Below, one piece after another: positions 35,335 through 44,119 of a stretch of DNA of 64,000 nucleotides. Below the pieces are notes generated by a model. It was not told the DNA's origin, searched no databases, and worked only from the letters and a program-made list of their open reading frames with translations. The stretch's first letter is position 1, and every line of letters begins with the position of its first letter. A program made the translations under genes and the position numbers. Origin of the DNA: Pseudomonadota bacterium (GTDB lineage: Bacteria; Desulfobacterota; Binatia; Binatales; Binataceae); contig JAJPKA010000006.1 in NCBI GenBank assembly GCA_021323945.1, positions 1 to 64,000 on the forward strand, given 5' to 3'.

Positions 35335-36174
35335 ATGGCCGACGCGTGGGAGAGCTACCGCGACCATAGTTTTCGACGTGTTCCTCAGCGCCGAGTCACC
35401 AGTGAAAATGCCGCTTTGCGCTTCATCAATGAGACCGGTTTCTGCACCGCATTTAGCGCGGGCCTCGGTGTGCCTTGTTTACGCGAGGCTATCGAGGGAC
35501 GCCGCGAGCCCCAACTTCCGCACCATATTCAACATGATCCGGCGACCGTGCTGACGTGGCGCCTAAAAGACAGTCTCCCGGCCAAAGGCGCGGTTTACTA
35601 TGGCAAGGTGCTGGCGGGTCGGCCAAGTTTTATCGCCCTCGAGCTGCTCCCGTGTTTTCTCCGCTTACGACTAAGCAGGTTGAATTACCAGCAGCTTTAT
35701 CAGCGAGGGACTCTCTCGCGTTGCGCCAAGCTGGTGATGGACGTACTGAGTCGAAATGGGCCGAGCGAGACCAGGCTGCTCAAGCTTGCCACGGGCTTTG
35801 CCCAACCCAAGCTGCGGCCCGAATTCGATCGCGCGATGCAGGAGCTGCAGCAAAATTTCCTCGCTTTAAAGGTTGAAGAGCGCTACGACCCATTTACCTA
35901 CGTCTGGGATACAGTCGAACACCGTTGGCCTGGAGCGCTGAGGGCGGCGCGCAGGATGAAGCCTGGAGAGGCCGCCTACCTGATCGTTCGGCGCTACTTT
36001 GAGATCGCCGGATACGGCTGTGAACGCTCGGTTGGCGCGCTGTTAGGAATCCCGGCGCCGCTGGTCGAAGCGGCTTCTCGAAAACTCGAACGTGAACAAT
36101 TGGTGCGTCGCGCAATCCAACTCGCTGGGCGACGAGAACCCTTAACTGTACTGAGTTCGTTACTCGATTCATAG
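35335..36174 (+). CDS. AlkZ-related winged-helix protein
   Basis: About 279 residues. The sequence RFINETGFCTAFSAGLGVPCLREAI, then LPAKGAVYYGKVLAGRPSFIALE and CAKLVMDVLSRNGPSETRLL, matches by eye a family annotated as AlkZ-related, distantly linked to the winged-helix DNA glycosylase AlkZ/YcaQ, which unhooks interstrand crosslinks. The middle part (ETRLLKLATGFAQPKLRPEF, ending DRAMQELQ) looks like a winged-helix unit. The AlkZ catalytic Q-x-Q motif is not evident, so glycosylase activity is doubtful. The frame is open from 35221; ATG 35335 is used because the Arg/Ser/Pro-rich leader before it looks non-coding. It is divergent from meaB with a 276-base gap. Confidence 0.65.
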   Translation: MADAWESYRDHSFRRVPQRRVTSENAALRFINETGFCTAFSAGLGVPCLREAIEGRREPQLPHHIQHDPATVLTWRLKDSLPAKGAVYYGKVLAGRPSFIALELLPCFLRLRLSRLNYQQLYQRGTLSRCAKLVMDVLSRNGPSETRLLKLATGFAQPKLRPEFDRAMQELQQNFLALKVEERYDPFTYVWDTVEHRWPGALRAARRMKPGEAAYLIVRRYFEIAGYGCERSVGALLGIPAPLVEAASRKLEREQLVRRAIQLAGRREPLTVLSSLLDS

Positions 36175-36349
36175 TGAAATCAAATCAGCCGAGAGACCCA
36201 CCGGCGAGATGGTGCAATGGTAGGTTGGCGTGTTTCGCCCCATCGGCTAAACTCGTTCGAGCTTTTCGCTGTGGCAGAAATGTATCGACCACTAGGAGTT
36301 AATGAGCGGCCGAACTTCATAGAGGTGTGAATCAAGGATCAGACACTTT

Positions 36350-37945
36350 ATGCGGGTTCTCTTCGTTCATCCTGGTCCGCTGATGTACAGCGAGATTTAT
36401 TTGCGGCTCGAACCCCTGGGCATGGAGCGAGTCGCCGCAGCGGTGCGCGCGGCGGGCCATCAGGTGCAGATTCTCGATCTTCAGATTTTTTCCCATCGCG
36501 ATTTTTATCGGTTACTGCAAAGCTGGCGTCCAGACGCGCTAGGCTTCTCCCTCAATTACCTGGCGAACGTACCAGAGGTGCTGGAACTGGCCGCTGGCGC
36601 CCGCCGTATGCTCAAGGATTCACTGATTTTCGCGGGCGGTCATAGCGCCTCGTTCGTAGCGGCGGACCTCTTGGAACATAGCGATGCCCTCGATTGTGTA
36701 GTTCGGGGCGAGGGTGAGAGAGCAACCCCCGAATTGCTTGAAGCTTTTGGCGGTGGCAGGCTCTCGCGAGTGCCAGGAGTCTTGAGTCGTGATGGGGAAG
36801 GTCCGCCACCACGCTTACTGGAAGATCTGGACCGCTTCTTTCCCGCCCGCGATTTGGCGCGCCGACGCCACAAGTATTTCATCGGCGTGCTCGACCCCTG
36901 CGCATCAATCGAGTTTACCCGCGGCTGCCCATGGGATTGTTCATTTTGCAGCGCATGGACCTTTTATGGGCGGAGTTATCGAAAATCCAGCGCCCCCGCG
37001 ATAGCCGAGGACCTGCGTTCAATAGCCGAACCCAACGTCTTCATCGTTGATGACGTCGCCTTCATTCATCCAGAACATGGCTTCGAAATCGGTCATGAGC
37101 TGGAAAAACGCAAAATCAAGAAAGCTTATTACCTGGAAACCAGAGCGGACGTGCTCTGCCGCAACCGCGAGGTATTTCAGTATTGGCGCCGATTGGGACT
37201 CGAATACATGTTCCTTGGACTGGAAGCAATCGATGAGCAAGGTCTGAAGCTGCATCGCAAGCGCTCGTCTCCGGACATTAATTTCAAAGCGCTCGAAATT
37301 GCCCGCGAGATCGGGGTGACCGTAGCCATCAACCTGATCGCCGACCCATCCTGGGATGAACGACAGTTTGAGATCGTTCGCGAATGGGCTCTGGAAATCC
37401 CTGAAGTTGTCCACATCACCGTAGCAACGCCCTACCCTGGCACTGAAACCTGGCTTACCGAGTCGCGCAAACTGACCACTTTGGACTATCGGCTGTTCGA
37501 CATCCAGCACGCAGTTCTGCCGACTCGCCTGCCGTTGCGTCGTTTCTACGAGGAATTGGTCAAGACTCAGGGCGTCATTAACCGCAAGCATCTGGGATGG
37601 CAGGGTCTTAAGGACGTTGCTTTGCTGGCGGCACGGTTGGCGATTAAGGGGCAGACCAATTTCCTGAAGATGCTATGGAAGTTCAACAGTGTTTATAACG
37701 CTGAGCGACAGTACTCAGACCATTTCCGGGAAGCCCGATACCTGATGCGCGCTCCAGCGGCTCACTCGCAAGGGCGTCCACGGGGCGAGGTCCTGTACAT
37801 TCACAACCCGCGTGCCGAAAGTGAACGGGTTAAATCAATGGCAGAAACCCGGCTCACGCTGTCACATTCGCACTCAAAAGGCATTCGCGAGGCTCCACAT
37901 GAGGGGACCCCGGCGGATGCTCAGCTGGCCCCAGTTGGGAATTGA
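36350..37945 (+). CDS. hpnR: Hopanoid C-3 methylase HpnR (B12-binding radical SAM)
   Basis: 531-residue radical SAM methyltransferase. An N-terminal cobalamin-binding domain (about 1-140: RVLFVHPGPLMYSEIYLRLE, then WRPDALGFSLNYLANVPE and FAGGHSASF) precedes a radical SAM domain whose cluster motif is CPWDCSFC (C-x3-C-x2-C, about 191-198). The N-terminal wording is very close to what I know of HpnR, which adds the C-3 methyl group to the A ring of bacterial hopanoids. Those products are 3-methylhopanoids used as geological biomarkers. The C-terminal 60 residues are polar and variable. AAGGA lies about 12 bases before ATG. No squalene-hopene cyclase or other hpn genes are in the window, so the rest of the pathway must be elsewhere. 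Confidence 0.85.
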   Translation: MRVLFVHPGPLMYSEIYLRLEPLGMERVAAAVRAAGHQVQILDLQIFSHRDFYRLLQSWRPDALGFSLNYLANVPEVLELAAGARRMLKDSLIFAGGHSASFVAADLLEHSDALDCVVRGEGERATPELLEAFGGGRLSRVPGVLSRDGEGPPPRLLEDLDRFFPARDLARRRHKYFIGVLDPCASIEFTRGCPWDCSFCSAWTFYGRSYRKSSAPAIAEDLRSIAEPNVFIVDDVAFIHPEHGFEIGHELEKRKIKKAYYLETRADVLCRNREVFQYWRRLGLEYMFLGLEAIDEQGLKLHRKRSSPDINFKALEIAREIGVTVAINLIADPSWDERQFEIVREWALEIPEVVHITVATPYPGTETWLTESRKLTTLDYRLFDIQHAVLPTRLPLRRFYEELVKTQGVINRKHLGWQGLKDVALLAARLAIKGQTNFLKMLWKFNSVYNAERQYSDHFREARYLMRAPAAHSQGRPRGEVLYIHNPRAESERVKSMAETRLTLSHSHSKGIREAPHEGTPADAQLAPVGN

Positions 37946-38151
37946 GCTGAACTCTCGCGTAGTTGGGAGCAGGCTCTCATTGTCTCCGCTCCCCCGAAGA
38001 GCACGTTGCGAACACAACATTCGGGTTGAAAATTGGAATTTTCTGGGGGCTTCCCGAGAAATCGTGAGCCCGACGTGACCTCTTGTTTGGGTTGCGATTG
38101 AGTAAGCCAAAAAGTAAGATTTCTTTTGGGCTTTCAGCACAGGGACCCGCG

Positions 38152-38814
38152 TTGTTTACCGGTATTATCGAAGATCTTGGAACCGTCGAGGACATCAAGC
38201 ATTCCACGAAAGGTGCGGTTCTGAATATTCGCACCTCGCTGCCGATATCCGAGATCTCGATCGGCGAATCGATCGCGGTAAGTGGATGCTGCCTGACCGT
38301 GGTTCGTAAAGCGCGGGGCAGCATCGTAATGGACGTATCGGCGGAGACTTTGCGGCGGACGGCTCTCGGATCCTTGGAGCCCGGTGACCCGGTTAATCTA
38401 GAACGTTGTTTGACTCTTAACAAGCTGATCGGAGGCCATTTGGTCTCCGGCCATGTCGACGGAGTCGGGCGCATCGTTTCAATCAAGGCCGAGGGCGATT
38501 CGCGACTCTATACCTTCGAAGTTGGCGCGGCTGAGAGCCGATACCTGGTCGAGAAAGGCTCAGTCGCCCTAGACGGTGTAAGCCTGACGGTATTTGATAT
38601 TCGTCGCCGGCGGTTCAACGTCGCGCTCATACCTCATACGCTCAAGATGACCACACTTGGCCACAAAGACGTGGGTTCAACCGTGAACGTCGAGAGCGAC
38701 ATGCTCGTTAAATACGTCGAGCGAATCCTGGGTGATAGGGCGCTGATTCGGCGCAATGAACGACACAAGGCGAAGGCCGCATCTTCGAGTCGGCTAGCCG
38801 GAGGGCTGACATGA
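38152..38814 (+). CDS. ribE: Riboflavin synthase (alpha subunit)
   Basis: 220-residue enzyme dismutating two 6,7-dimethyl-8-ribityllumazine into riboflavin. It begins with the invariant FTGIIEDLGTVE and has the two lumazine-binding barrels, each with its motif: GCCLTVV in the first and VALDGVSLTV in the second, plus GHLVSGHVDGVG between. The start is TTG 38152, directly before the FTGIIE motif, with AGGGA upstream; the frame is open from 38083. No other rib gene and no FMN riboswitch are visible upstream. It overlaps the Rrf2 regulator gene by 4 bases (ATGA), so the two are co-transcribed. Confidence 0.95.
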   Translation: MFTGIIEDLGTVEDIKHSTKGAVLNIRTSLPISEISIGESIAVSGCCLTVVRKARGSIVMDVSAETLRRTALGSLEPGDPVNLERCLTLNKLIGGHLVSGHVDGVGRIVSIKAEGDSRLYTFEVGAAESRYLVEKGSVALDGVSLTVFDIRRRRFNVALIPHTLKMTTLGHKDVGSTVNVESDMLVKYVERILGDRALIRRNERHKAKAASSSRLAGGLT

Positions 38815-39272
38815 GCCTGATGCAGATCCCGCGCAAAATCGAATATGCGCTAAGGGCCATGATCCATCTTGCAGACAATCCCAACGGCGTAGCCCGGGGC
38901 AGTGTGATTGCCCGCGAGGAGCACATCCCCAAATATTATCTGGAAAAGGTGATTCGAGATCTTATGCGACGCGGCCTCGTTCGTGCGCGGCGGGGTCCGG
39001 GGGGTGGTTACCAGCTTGCACGCCCACCCGAGACAGTTTCGTTTCGGGATGTGATCGAAGCTGTGGAAGGACCGATCACTCTCAACGTTTGCGTTGACGG
39101 CAGCAGTGCCTGCAATCTCCAACCGGCTTGCCGAATGTTTCGCGTGTGGGAAGAGGGTCAGCGGGTCTTGCTTGATGTGTTTTCACACACCATGCTGAGC
39201 GAAATTGCCTCGGCTCGTCCCCAAAATGCCTTTCTGACCGGAGTGGTTGATTCCCAAGCAGCCAAAAACTAG
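38811..39272 (+). CDS. Rrf2-family regulator with three-Cys cluster motif (IscR-like)
   Basis: 153-residue winged-helix transcription factor of the Rrf2 family. The DNA-binding half reads IEYALRAMIHLADNP and IPKYYLEKVIRDLMRRGLV, then the wing RGPGGGYQLAR. The C-terminal part contains Cys residues in CVDGSSACNLQPAC (spacing x6, x5), similar to the three ligands of [2Fe-2S] sensors IscR (x5, x5) and NsrR. It therefore probably senses Fe-S status or nitric oxide. GGAGGG precedes the ATG, which overlaps the riboflavin synthase stop. It is the only Rrf2 gene in the window and the natural candidate to control the isc operon about 20 kb away, where a type-1-like IscR site is seen; that link is inference. 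Confidence 0.87.
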   Translation: MSLMQIPRKIEYALRAMIHLADNPNGVARGSVIAREEHIPKYYLEKVIRDLMRRGLVRARRGPGGGYQLARPPETVSFRDVIEAVEGPITLNVCVDGSSACNLQPACRMFRVWEEGQRVLLDVFSHTMLSEIASARPQNAFLTGVVDSQAAKN

Positions 39273-39354
39273 ACCCTGTAGTCAGGACTCCTCGTTGATG
39301 GTGGCATCTGCCAAAGGATGACCGGCAAAAAACAAACAACTAGTGTTCAGCGGG

Positions 39355-39744
39355 TTAGGGTCCGGCCGGCAGCAGGGTGATCGATTCGATTTTAACCCAT
39401 TGACCGAACTTGAGCTCAATCGGCTGATCACCGCCGGGTCCTCGGACGATGTAACGGCCGGGCTTTAGAACGACGCGAAATTTGCCGGGATCGCGTTCAC
39501 TACAAGTCCCTTTTGCAACCTGTCTTTTGCTCGTCTGATCAAAGATCCAGATGCATTCACCTATGACCCCTTCGGCAAAGTCGGCGCCCGGCACTTTGCC
39601 GCCCGAAAAGCCATAAACGCCTGATTGAATCGGCGCCGGGGCTGGTTTGGCCTGCGGCAGCGGTGCTAGTCGACTGCCTTCCGACCAACCCGACACTGCC
39701 CCAAACAGCATCGCACAACCGACAATTAGCAGGACGGTACCCAT
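39355..39744 (-). CDS. Small exported hypothetical protein
   Basis: 129-residue protein with a signal peptide (GTVLLIVGCAMLFGAVSG). A Pro/Ala-rich stretch follows (APLPQAKPAPAPIQ), and then a compact beta-rich domain with a Cys pair (GECIWIF and KGTCSE). The start ATG 39744 is decided by a strong GGAGG 6 bases upstream; the frame stays open to 40251 but that part lies antisense to the bactofilin gene. The pattern GKFRVVLKPGRYIVRGPGG resembles small beta-sandwich carboxypeptidase-regulatory-like folds. Family not recognised. A Cys in the signal region (VGCAML) is a poor lipobox, so the protein is more likely periplasmic. Confidence 0.6.
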   Translation of the reverse strand: MGTVLLIVGCAMLFGAVSGWSEGSRLAPLPQAKPAPAPIQSGVYGFSGGKVPGADFAEGVIGECIWIFDQTSKRQVAKGTCSERDPGKFRVVLKPGRYIVRGPGGDQPIELKFGQWVKIESITLLPAGP

Positions 39745-39868
39745 GGACTTCCTCCGGGTGCTACTCGACCGAACGGTTCGTGGTGGAAAATTGCTTTTCG
39801 AAGTCGTTGCCTCGTAACGGCTTTCCGGACAGAGTTGAATCCCACAATTGGCAATGGGGGCAACAGCG

Positions 39869-40216
39869 ATGTCAGCGAATCCTGAAGGGAAATTTGAATC
39901 TTGCATCAGCAAAGGGACCAAAGTCTCCGGCAAGTTAAATTTCAAGGAGCCGGCCAGAATCGAAGGTGAGGCTGAAGGCGAGATTACCGGTGATGAAATT
40001 CTGATTGCACCCGGGGCAATAGTAACGGCCCGCATCGCCGCCGTTCGACTGACAATTGGCGGGCAGGTGACCGGAGAGGTTGTCGCACGCGAGCGAGTTG
40101 AATTACTTCCTACTGCAAGGTTAAGGTGCTCCCTGACAACACCACGCCTCGTACTGAACGAGGGAGCCCAGTTCGACGGTGACTGCAAGATGCCACGCGA
40201 AAGGTTTGCCGCGTGA
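39869..40216 (+). CDS. Bactofilin (polymer-forming cytoskeletal protein)
   Basis: 115-residue bactofilin. The core is a right-handed beta-helix with the usual periodic hydrophobic residues: ISKGTKVSGKLNFKEPARIE, GEAEGEITGDEILIAPGAIV, TGEVVARERVELLPTARLRC, then GAQFDGDCKM. Such proteins polymerise without nucleotide into membrane-associated filaments that place cell-wall or polarity factors. ATG 39869 is preferred, with GGGGG upstream; ATG codons at 39848 and 39854 are in frame. No M23 peptidase gene, the common partner, is adjacent. It is divergent from the small exported protein. Confidence 0.88.
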   Translation: MSANPEGKFESCISKGTKVSGKLNFKEPARIEGEAEGEITGDEILIAPGAIVTARIAAVRLTIGGQVTGEVVARERVELLPTARLRCSLTTPRLVLNEGAQFDGDCKMPRERFAA

Positions 40217-40231
40217 ACGGAGCACTGCCGC

Positions 40232-40828
40232 CTAACCTTGAGTGACGTCACTTAGCAACCGAAAAGTAGTGCCGCGATTATCGCGGCACGAGATAACGTG
40301 GCCGGCTTCGTCCAGCTCGATGTCCTCTCGGTCTCCCATTCGGGGCTCATAGGTCCAACTGTACCACGAGAGTTTCTGGCGGGTGCAGTTCTGCTTAACA
40401 GAGGTCGCCACAAGCGTATTCGGATCTATGACCGCGACGCGCCCGGTCCAACGTTCATTCTGCCGCTCACGTACGTGGCTAATTATTAAAGCGCGAAAAA
40501 TGAGAAATCCTGCCGCCTCAACCTCGCGAAAGCGGCCTAGTTTAACCGCGATCTCATTGACGCCTGCCACTCCGCTGATGCGGCCGCGAAGACTATCATC
40601 GACGACCTCGTAAGTCGCTTTGCGCCTAAAGAGTGTGTCTGAATAGAACAGGGAGAGCCGATGCACTTGCTGAGCTGCGTCCAGTAATGCCTCGAGGCGA
40701 TGTTCGTTGCGACCGTCTGCAGACCGCCGCGAGGCCACAATTCGGGGCGGATCAAAACTGCTGTGCTCCACCGCTACGACTTCGCCATTCAGGCGAATCT
40801 CATAGGAGCATTTACCGGCAGAGAGCAT
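40232..40828 (-). CDS. Hypothetical protein downstream of DUF72 gene
   Basis: About 198 residues, soluble, no signal peptide and no recognised motif. It begins CSYEIRLNGEVVAVEHSS and has a basic, helical middle part (EIAVKLGRFREVEAAGFLIF) and a C-terminal beta-rich part. The stop of the DUF72 gene at 40841 is directly followed by an in-frame TTG (40840) and then ATG 40828, so translation is probably coupled whichever start is used; neither has a normal ribosome binding site. The coding frame is clean. Function unknown. Confidence 0.55.
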   Translation of the reverse strand: MLSAGKCSYEIRLNGEVVAVEHSSFDPPRIVASRRSADGRNEHRLEALLDAAQQVHRLSLFYSDTLFRRKATYEVVDDSLRGRISGVAGVNEIAVKLGRFREVEAAGFLIFRALIISHVRERQNERWTGRVAVIDPNTLVATSVKQNCTRQKLSWYSWTYEPRMGDREDIELDEAGHVISCRDNRGTTFRLLSDVTQG

Positions 40829-40840
40829 ACCCTTTGGCAA

Positions 40841-41548
40841 TCAGTGGTACTCGATGAGCAGTGTAAGACGCTTGGCCAGTTCAGGCGCAGCAAGTTCGTG
40901 TTTGAAGTAAACAAAGATTTCCTGGGTCGATTCCGCAAGCAGCTTTATCTGACTCGCCCAGTGACTAAGGGACGTCTCGTCGTAGTTATCCTTGCGCAGC
41001 CGCAAATAGACATGGGGCGCGGTAACCTCCATCGGCGACAGCAGTTTTTCCGTCTCAGCGATGCACAATGCCGCCTGTTTAGCACGCATTATTTCGAACA
41101 CTGGGAATGCAAACCAGGAAACATGACGAAACTCGAATGCGGCCCTGGCACTGCCATCGATTTGTGCGATGAAGTCGTCCAGCAGAGCATCATCCCGCTT
41201 CAGGTCCGGTGGTAGCTGGAACAAAATCGGGCCTAGACGTTCACCCAAGGCACTGGCGGTTTGGAGAAAATAGTTGAGTGTGTCGGTAGTTTGACGCAAT
41301 CGCGCGAAATGAGTGATTCGCTGTGGCGCCTTGAGCGCAAACCTAAAATTCGCTGGTGTTTTGGCCGCCCACCCTTCGAGTAGTGTGCGCCGCGGCAGGG
41401 CGCGAAAAGTGTAGTTGATCTCGACCGTGGGAAGGCGCTGCGCATAATAGGCTAGCATTTCCGAACCGGGCAGCCTGGGTGGATAGAAACCGCCGAGCCA
41501 TTCCTTGTAGCTGAATCCGGAAGCTCCAATGCGGATGGTTGCAGGCAT
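40841..41548 (-). CDS. DUF72-domain protein (YecE-like)
   Basis: 235-residue TIM-barrel-like protein of the DUF72/YecE family. Typical segments are IRIGASGFSYKEWLGGFYPP at the N-terminus, VEINYTFRALP, FRFALKAPQRITHF, LGPILFQLPP and AAFEFRHVSWF, then YLRLRKDNYDE. The molecular function of the family is not established, although an active-site-like cavity and nuclease activity have been proposed for some members. It lies 70 bases downstream of a CoA-transferase gene on the same strand and is probably translationally coupled to the following unknown gene. Confidence 0.85.
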   Translation of the reverse strand: MPATIRIGASGFSYKEWLGGFYPPRLPGSEMLAYYAQRLPTVEINYTFRALPRRTLLEGWAAKTPANFRFALKAPQRITHFARLRQTTDTLNYFLQTASALGERLGPILFQLPPDLKRDDALLDDFIAQIDGSARAAFEFRHVSWFAFPVFEIMRAKQAALCIAETEKLLSPMEVTAPHVYLRLRKDNYDETSLSHWASQIKLLAESTQEIFVYFKHELAAPELAKRLTLLIEYH

Positions 41549-41618
41549 GACCGCGGAAAAGTTTCAGGGTCTCAGTTCTTTTCGCCGTTACCCAGGGACT
41601 CTTTGCCGCGGCGCTTTG

Positions 41619-42812
41619 TCACGGCCACACGGCACCTTCGGCGATCAGCTGGTGACGTTCGGCATCGCTATAGCCGAGCAGCTCACCGAGCACATAGTCA
41701 TTCGAAGATCCAATGTGGGGAGACGGAGTGCGAACCGAGCCTGGCGTTGCCGACATCTTGATGGGGACGCCCGTTACCTTTGTCTGGGTTCCGTCGGGCA
41801 ATGTCACGGTTCCCCAAAAACCTCGCGCTTGCAGCTGGGGGTCGCGTTCACAAATATCCATACCATTCGACACCAATCCCGCTGCCACGCCGGCTTTTTG
41901 GAGAAGCGCCATAGCGTCCTCGGCACTTTGAGTCATGGTCCATGACTCGACGTGCCGATCAAGTTCCCGCCGATTTTGTAGCCGCAAAAACAACGTGCGG
42001 AAGCGAGGGTGGCGGGCCCATTCGGGCGAGCCCATCGCCTGAACCAAGCGTTCCCACTCACTTTGACTGCGAACACTTATCACAAGCCACCGATCGTTAT
42101 CATCAGGAAGGGAACGGCAGCGATAAACGCCGTGAGGGGCAGCTGGTGTCTCTTGCGAACTGTATCCCGGCGGCTCTTGGGCTCTTTGATTAACCGAGAT
42201 ATCAAGCATTGCCGGACCGATCAAACTTACCAAGGCTTCGAACTGGGAGAGGTCAACGAACTGTCCGCGGCCGGTCCGCTCGCGGTGCCATAAGGCCATG
42301 AGGGCGGCAAGCGCGCCGGTAAATCCGGCCGCCATATCGGCGTAGGAATAGCCAAAGCCCGCTGGCTCACCGTTGTCCTCAGCCATCAATAGCGTAAAGC
42401 CACTCAGCGCTTGGAGCGTCGGGCCATAGCTGACGTAGCTGGCACGCGGTCCGACATGGCCAAACCCGGACATGCTGATGCAGATGATATCGGGCTTGAG
42501 CTGCACCAGACTGTCGTAATCCATCTGCCAGTTACGCATCACCCGCGCGGAGAAGTTGTCAATTACAAGGTCGCTCTTCGCTGCCAACCGCCGGGCAATC
42601 TCCAAGCCACGTGGATGGGCCATGTTGACGGCGATAGAAAGCTTGTTGCGATGAAGATCACCCTGTAGGCCCCGCTGTCTCTCGCCCGGCGGACCGGGCT
42701 TCCGCTCAAGCTTTATGACCTCCGCGCCGTGATCTGCCAGTATTCTGGTTGCGACCGGCCCGGCGACCACCCAAGTGAAGTCAAGGACGCGGATTCCTGC
42801 GAGGGGTAACAC
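41619..42812 (-). CDS. CaiB/BaiF CoA-transferase, Asp-containing subunit of second pair
   Basis: 397-residue type III CoA-transferase. It shows IRVLDFTWVVAGPVATRILA, GAEVIKLERKP, NFSARVMRNWQMDY, ISMSGFGHVGP and the catalytic Asp in YSYADMAAGFTGALA, followed by GQFVDLSQFEAL. The start is 7 bases after the stop of the neighbouring CoA-transferase, so they form a two-gene set on the minus strand. That mirrors the pair at 17840-20296, with the order Asp-less gene first. It should be the catalytic half of a heteromeric enzyme. The acid substrate is unknown. Confidence 0.88.
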   Translation of the reverse strand: MLPLAGIRVLDFTWVVAGPVATRILADHGAEVIKLERKPGPPGERQRGLQGDLHRNKLSIAVNMAHPRGLEIARRLAAKSDLVIDNFSARVMRNWQMDYDSLVQLKPDIICISMSGFGHVGPRASYVSYGPTLQALSGFTLLMAEDNGEPAGFGYSYADMAAGFTGALAALMALWHRERTGRGQFVDLSQFEALVSLIGPAMLDISVNQRAQEPPGYSSQETPAAPHGVYRCRSLPDDNDRWLVISVRSQSEWERLVQAMGSPEWARHPRFRTLFLRLQNRRELDRHVESWTMTQSAEDAMALLQKAGVAAGLVSNGMDICERDPQLQARGFWGTVTLPDGTQTKVTGVPIKMSATPGSVRTPSPHIGSSNDYVLGELLGYSDAERHQLIAEGAVWP

Positions 42813-42819
42813 GACGAAC

Positions 42820-44025
42820 CTAGATAATTCCTGCCCGGGCTAAAGCCCGAACGCGATCCGGCGTAAAGCCGACTTCGTTTCGAAGAATTTCGGCTGTATG
42901 CTCGCCCACCAGCGGTGGTCGGCGATACACTCGCCAAGGAGTCCCGCTAAATTGGTAGGGTGCTCCCGGATAGCGAAAGGTGCGCCCCAATTCAGGGTGT
43001 TCGACTTCGACGAAATAGCCCCGAGCCTTGAGCTGCTCGTCATCGAACAGTTCCTCCGGGGCGCGGACAGTCGCATAAGGCAGGCGCAGCGCCTGGGCAC
43101 GTTCCACCAGTTCGTCTCGATTGTAATCTCTAACCCAGTCGTCAAGAACATCGAATAGATGGGGTGCATGCTCGGCGCGATAAAGCACATCGTGCCACTC
43201 AGGAGCGGTTAAATCCCGCGCCTTGCCATCAGCGGCGACCCATTCCACCAGCGAGGTCCAATCCCCGAGCGTACAGTGCAAGATATACCCGTCGCGACAT
43301 TTGCCGACACGGAAATAGCGACTCCAGTGCAACGTACCGCGACGGGGTTCAATCCGGCGCTCCCCGAAAAAACTACCGGCAACGTGTTCGACTGCAGCCG
43401 TTGCCGCCTCCTGCATACTAACGTCAATCCACTGGCCCTCACCCTGACGCTCACGCGCGAAAAGGGCACACATTACCGCAATCGCACCGTAATAGGCGGC
43501 ACTGTGGTATGCCTGTAAGCCCAGCGGCCGGACCGGTCTTTGGCCGGGTGACCCGTTCACGTACAACATGCCCGACAACGCGGTCAGGACGGTATCATCT
43601 GCTTGGTAATTTCTGTAAGGCCCGGTTTGTCCGAACGGTGTTATCGACAACAAGATCAGAGCTGGATTAATTCCATGAAGGGTGCTCCAATCCAGCCCGA
43701 GTACGTCCAGCTTCCCGGCTTGCGAACTTTCGATTATTAGGTCAGCCGACTTTGCCAGGGCGAGGAGAATTTCGCGCCCCTCGGGGTCCATCAGATCAAG
43801 CGTCAGCGAGCGCTTGTTAAGATTATAGAACCAAAAGAACAAACTTCGGTCAGGATGCGGCGTGTCATTCACGTACGGGCCAATTCGCCGAGCCGAATCG
43901 CCGGTGGGCGGTTCCACCTTGATGACATCCGCCCCCATGTCAGCCAATAAGCGACCGCAGAGATGGGCGCGATAATCAGCCAAATCAAGTACACGCAAGC
44001 CGCTGAGAGCACCTGCGTCAAACAT
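42820..44025 (-). CDS. CaiB/BaiF CoA-transferase, Asp-lacking subunit of second pair
   Basis: 401-residue homologue with LRVLDLADYRAHLCGRLLA, GADVIKVEPPTGD and LLSITPFGQTGPY. At the catalytic Asp position it reads LGLQAYHSAAYYGAIAVM, so the residue is replaced, as in the 17840 gene. A non-catalytic partner role is inferred. ATG 44025 is used; an in-frame start 18 bases upstream adds little. It lies 76 bases after the asparaginyl-tRNA synthetase gene, so that housekeeping gene and the CoA-transferase pair may share transcripts, although their functions do not obviously connect. Confidence 0.87.
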   Translation of the reverse strand: MFDAGALSGLRVLDLADYRAHLCGRLLADMGADVIKVEPPTGDSARRIGPYVNDTPHPDRSLFFWFYNLNKRSLTLDLMDPEGREILLALAKSADLIIESSQAGKLDVLGLDWSTLHGINPALILLSITPFGQTGPYRNYQADDTVLTALSGMLYVNGSPGQRPVRPLGLQAYHSAAYYGAIAVMCALFARERQGEGQWIDVSMQEAATAAVEHVAGSFFGERRIEPRRGTLHWSRYFRVGKCRDGYILHCTLGDWTSLVEWVAADGKARDLTAPEWHDVLYRAEHAPHLFDVLDDWVRDYNRDELVERAQALRLPYATVRAPEELFDDEQLKARGYFVEVEHPELGRTFRYPGAPYQFSGTPWRVYRRPPLVGEHTAEILRNEVGFTPDRVRALARAGII

Positions 44026-44119
44026 TCTGAACCTGCGGTGCAAACCGCTTTACGGCTTCCAACCTGCCGGACTCTGAAGAAGATCTCACCTCGAAACCCC
44101 TCAGGTCGTTTAAGGTTGA

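Noticed and set aside
39745-40251. N-terminal extension of the small exported protein
   Set aside because: The frame is open for 169 more codons, but this part is antisense to the bactofilin gene and Ser/Pro/Arg-rich. The strong ribosome binding site and signal peptide place the start at 39744.
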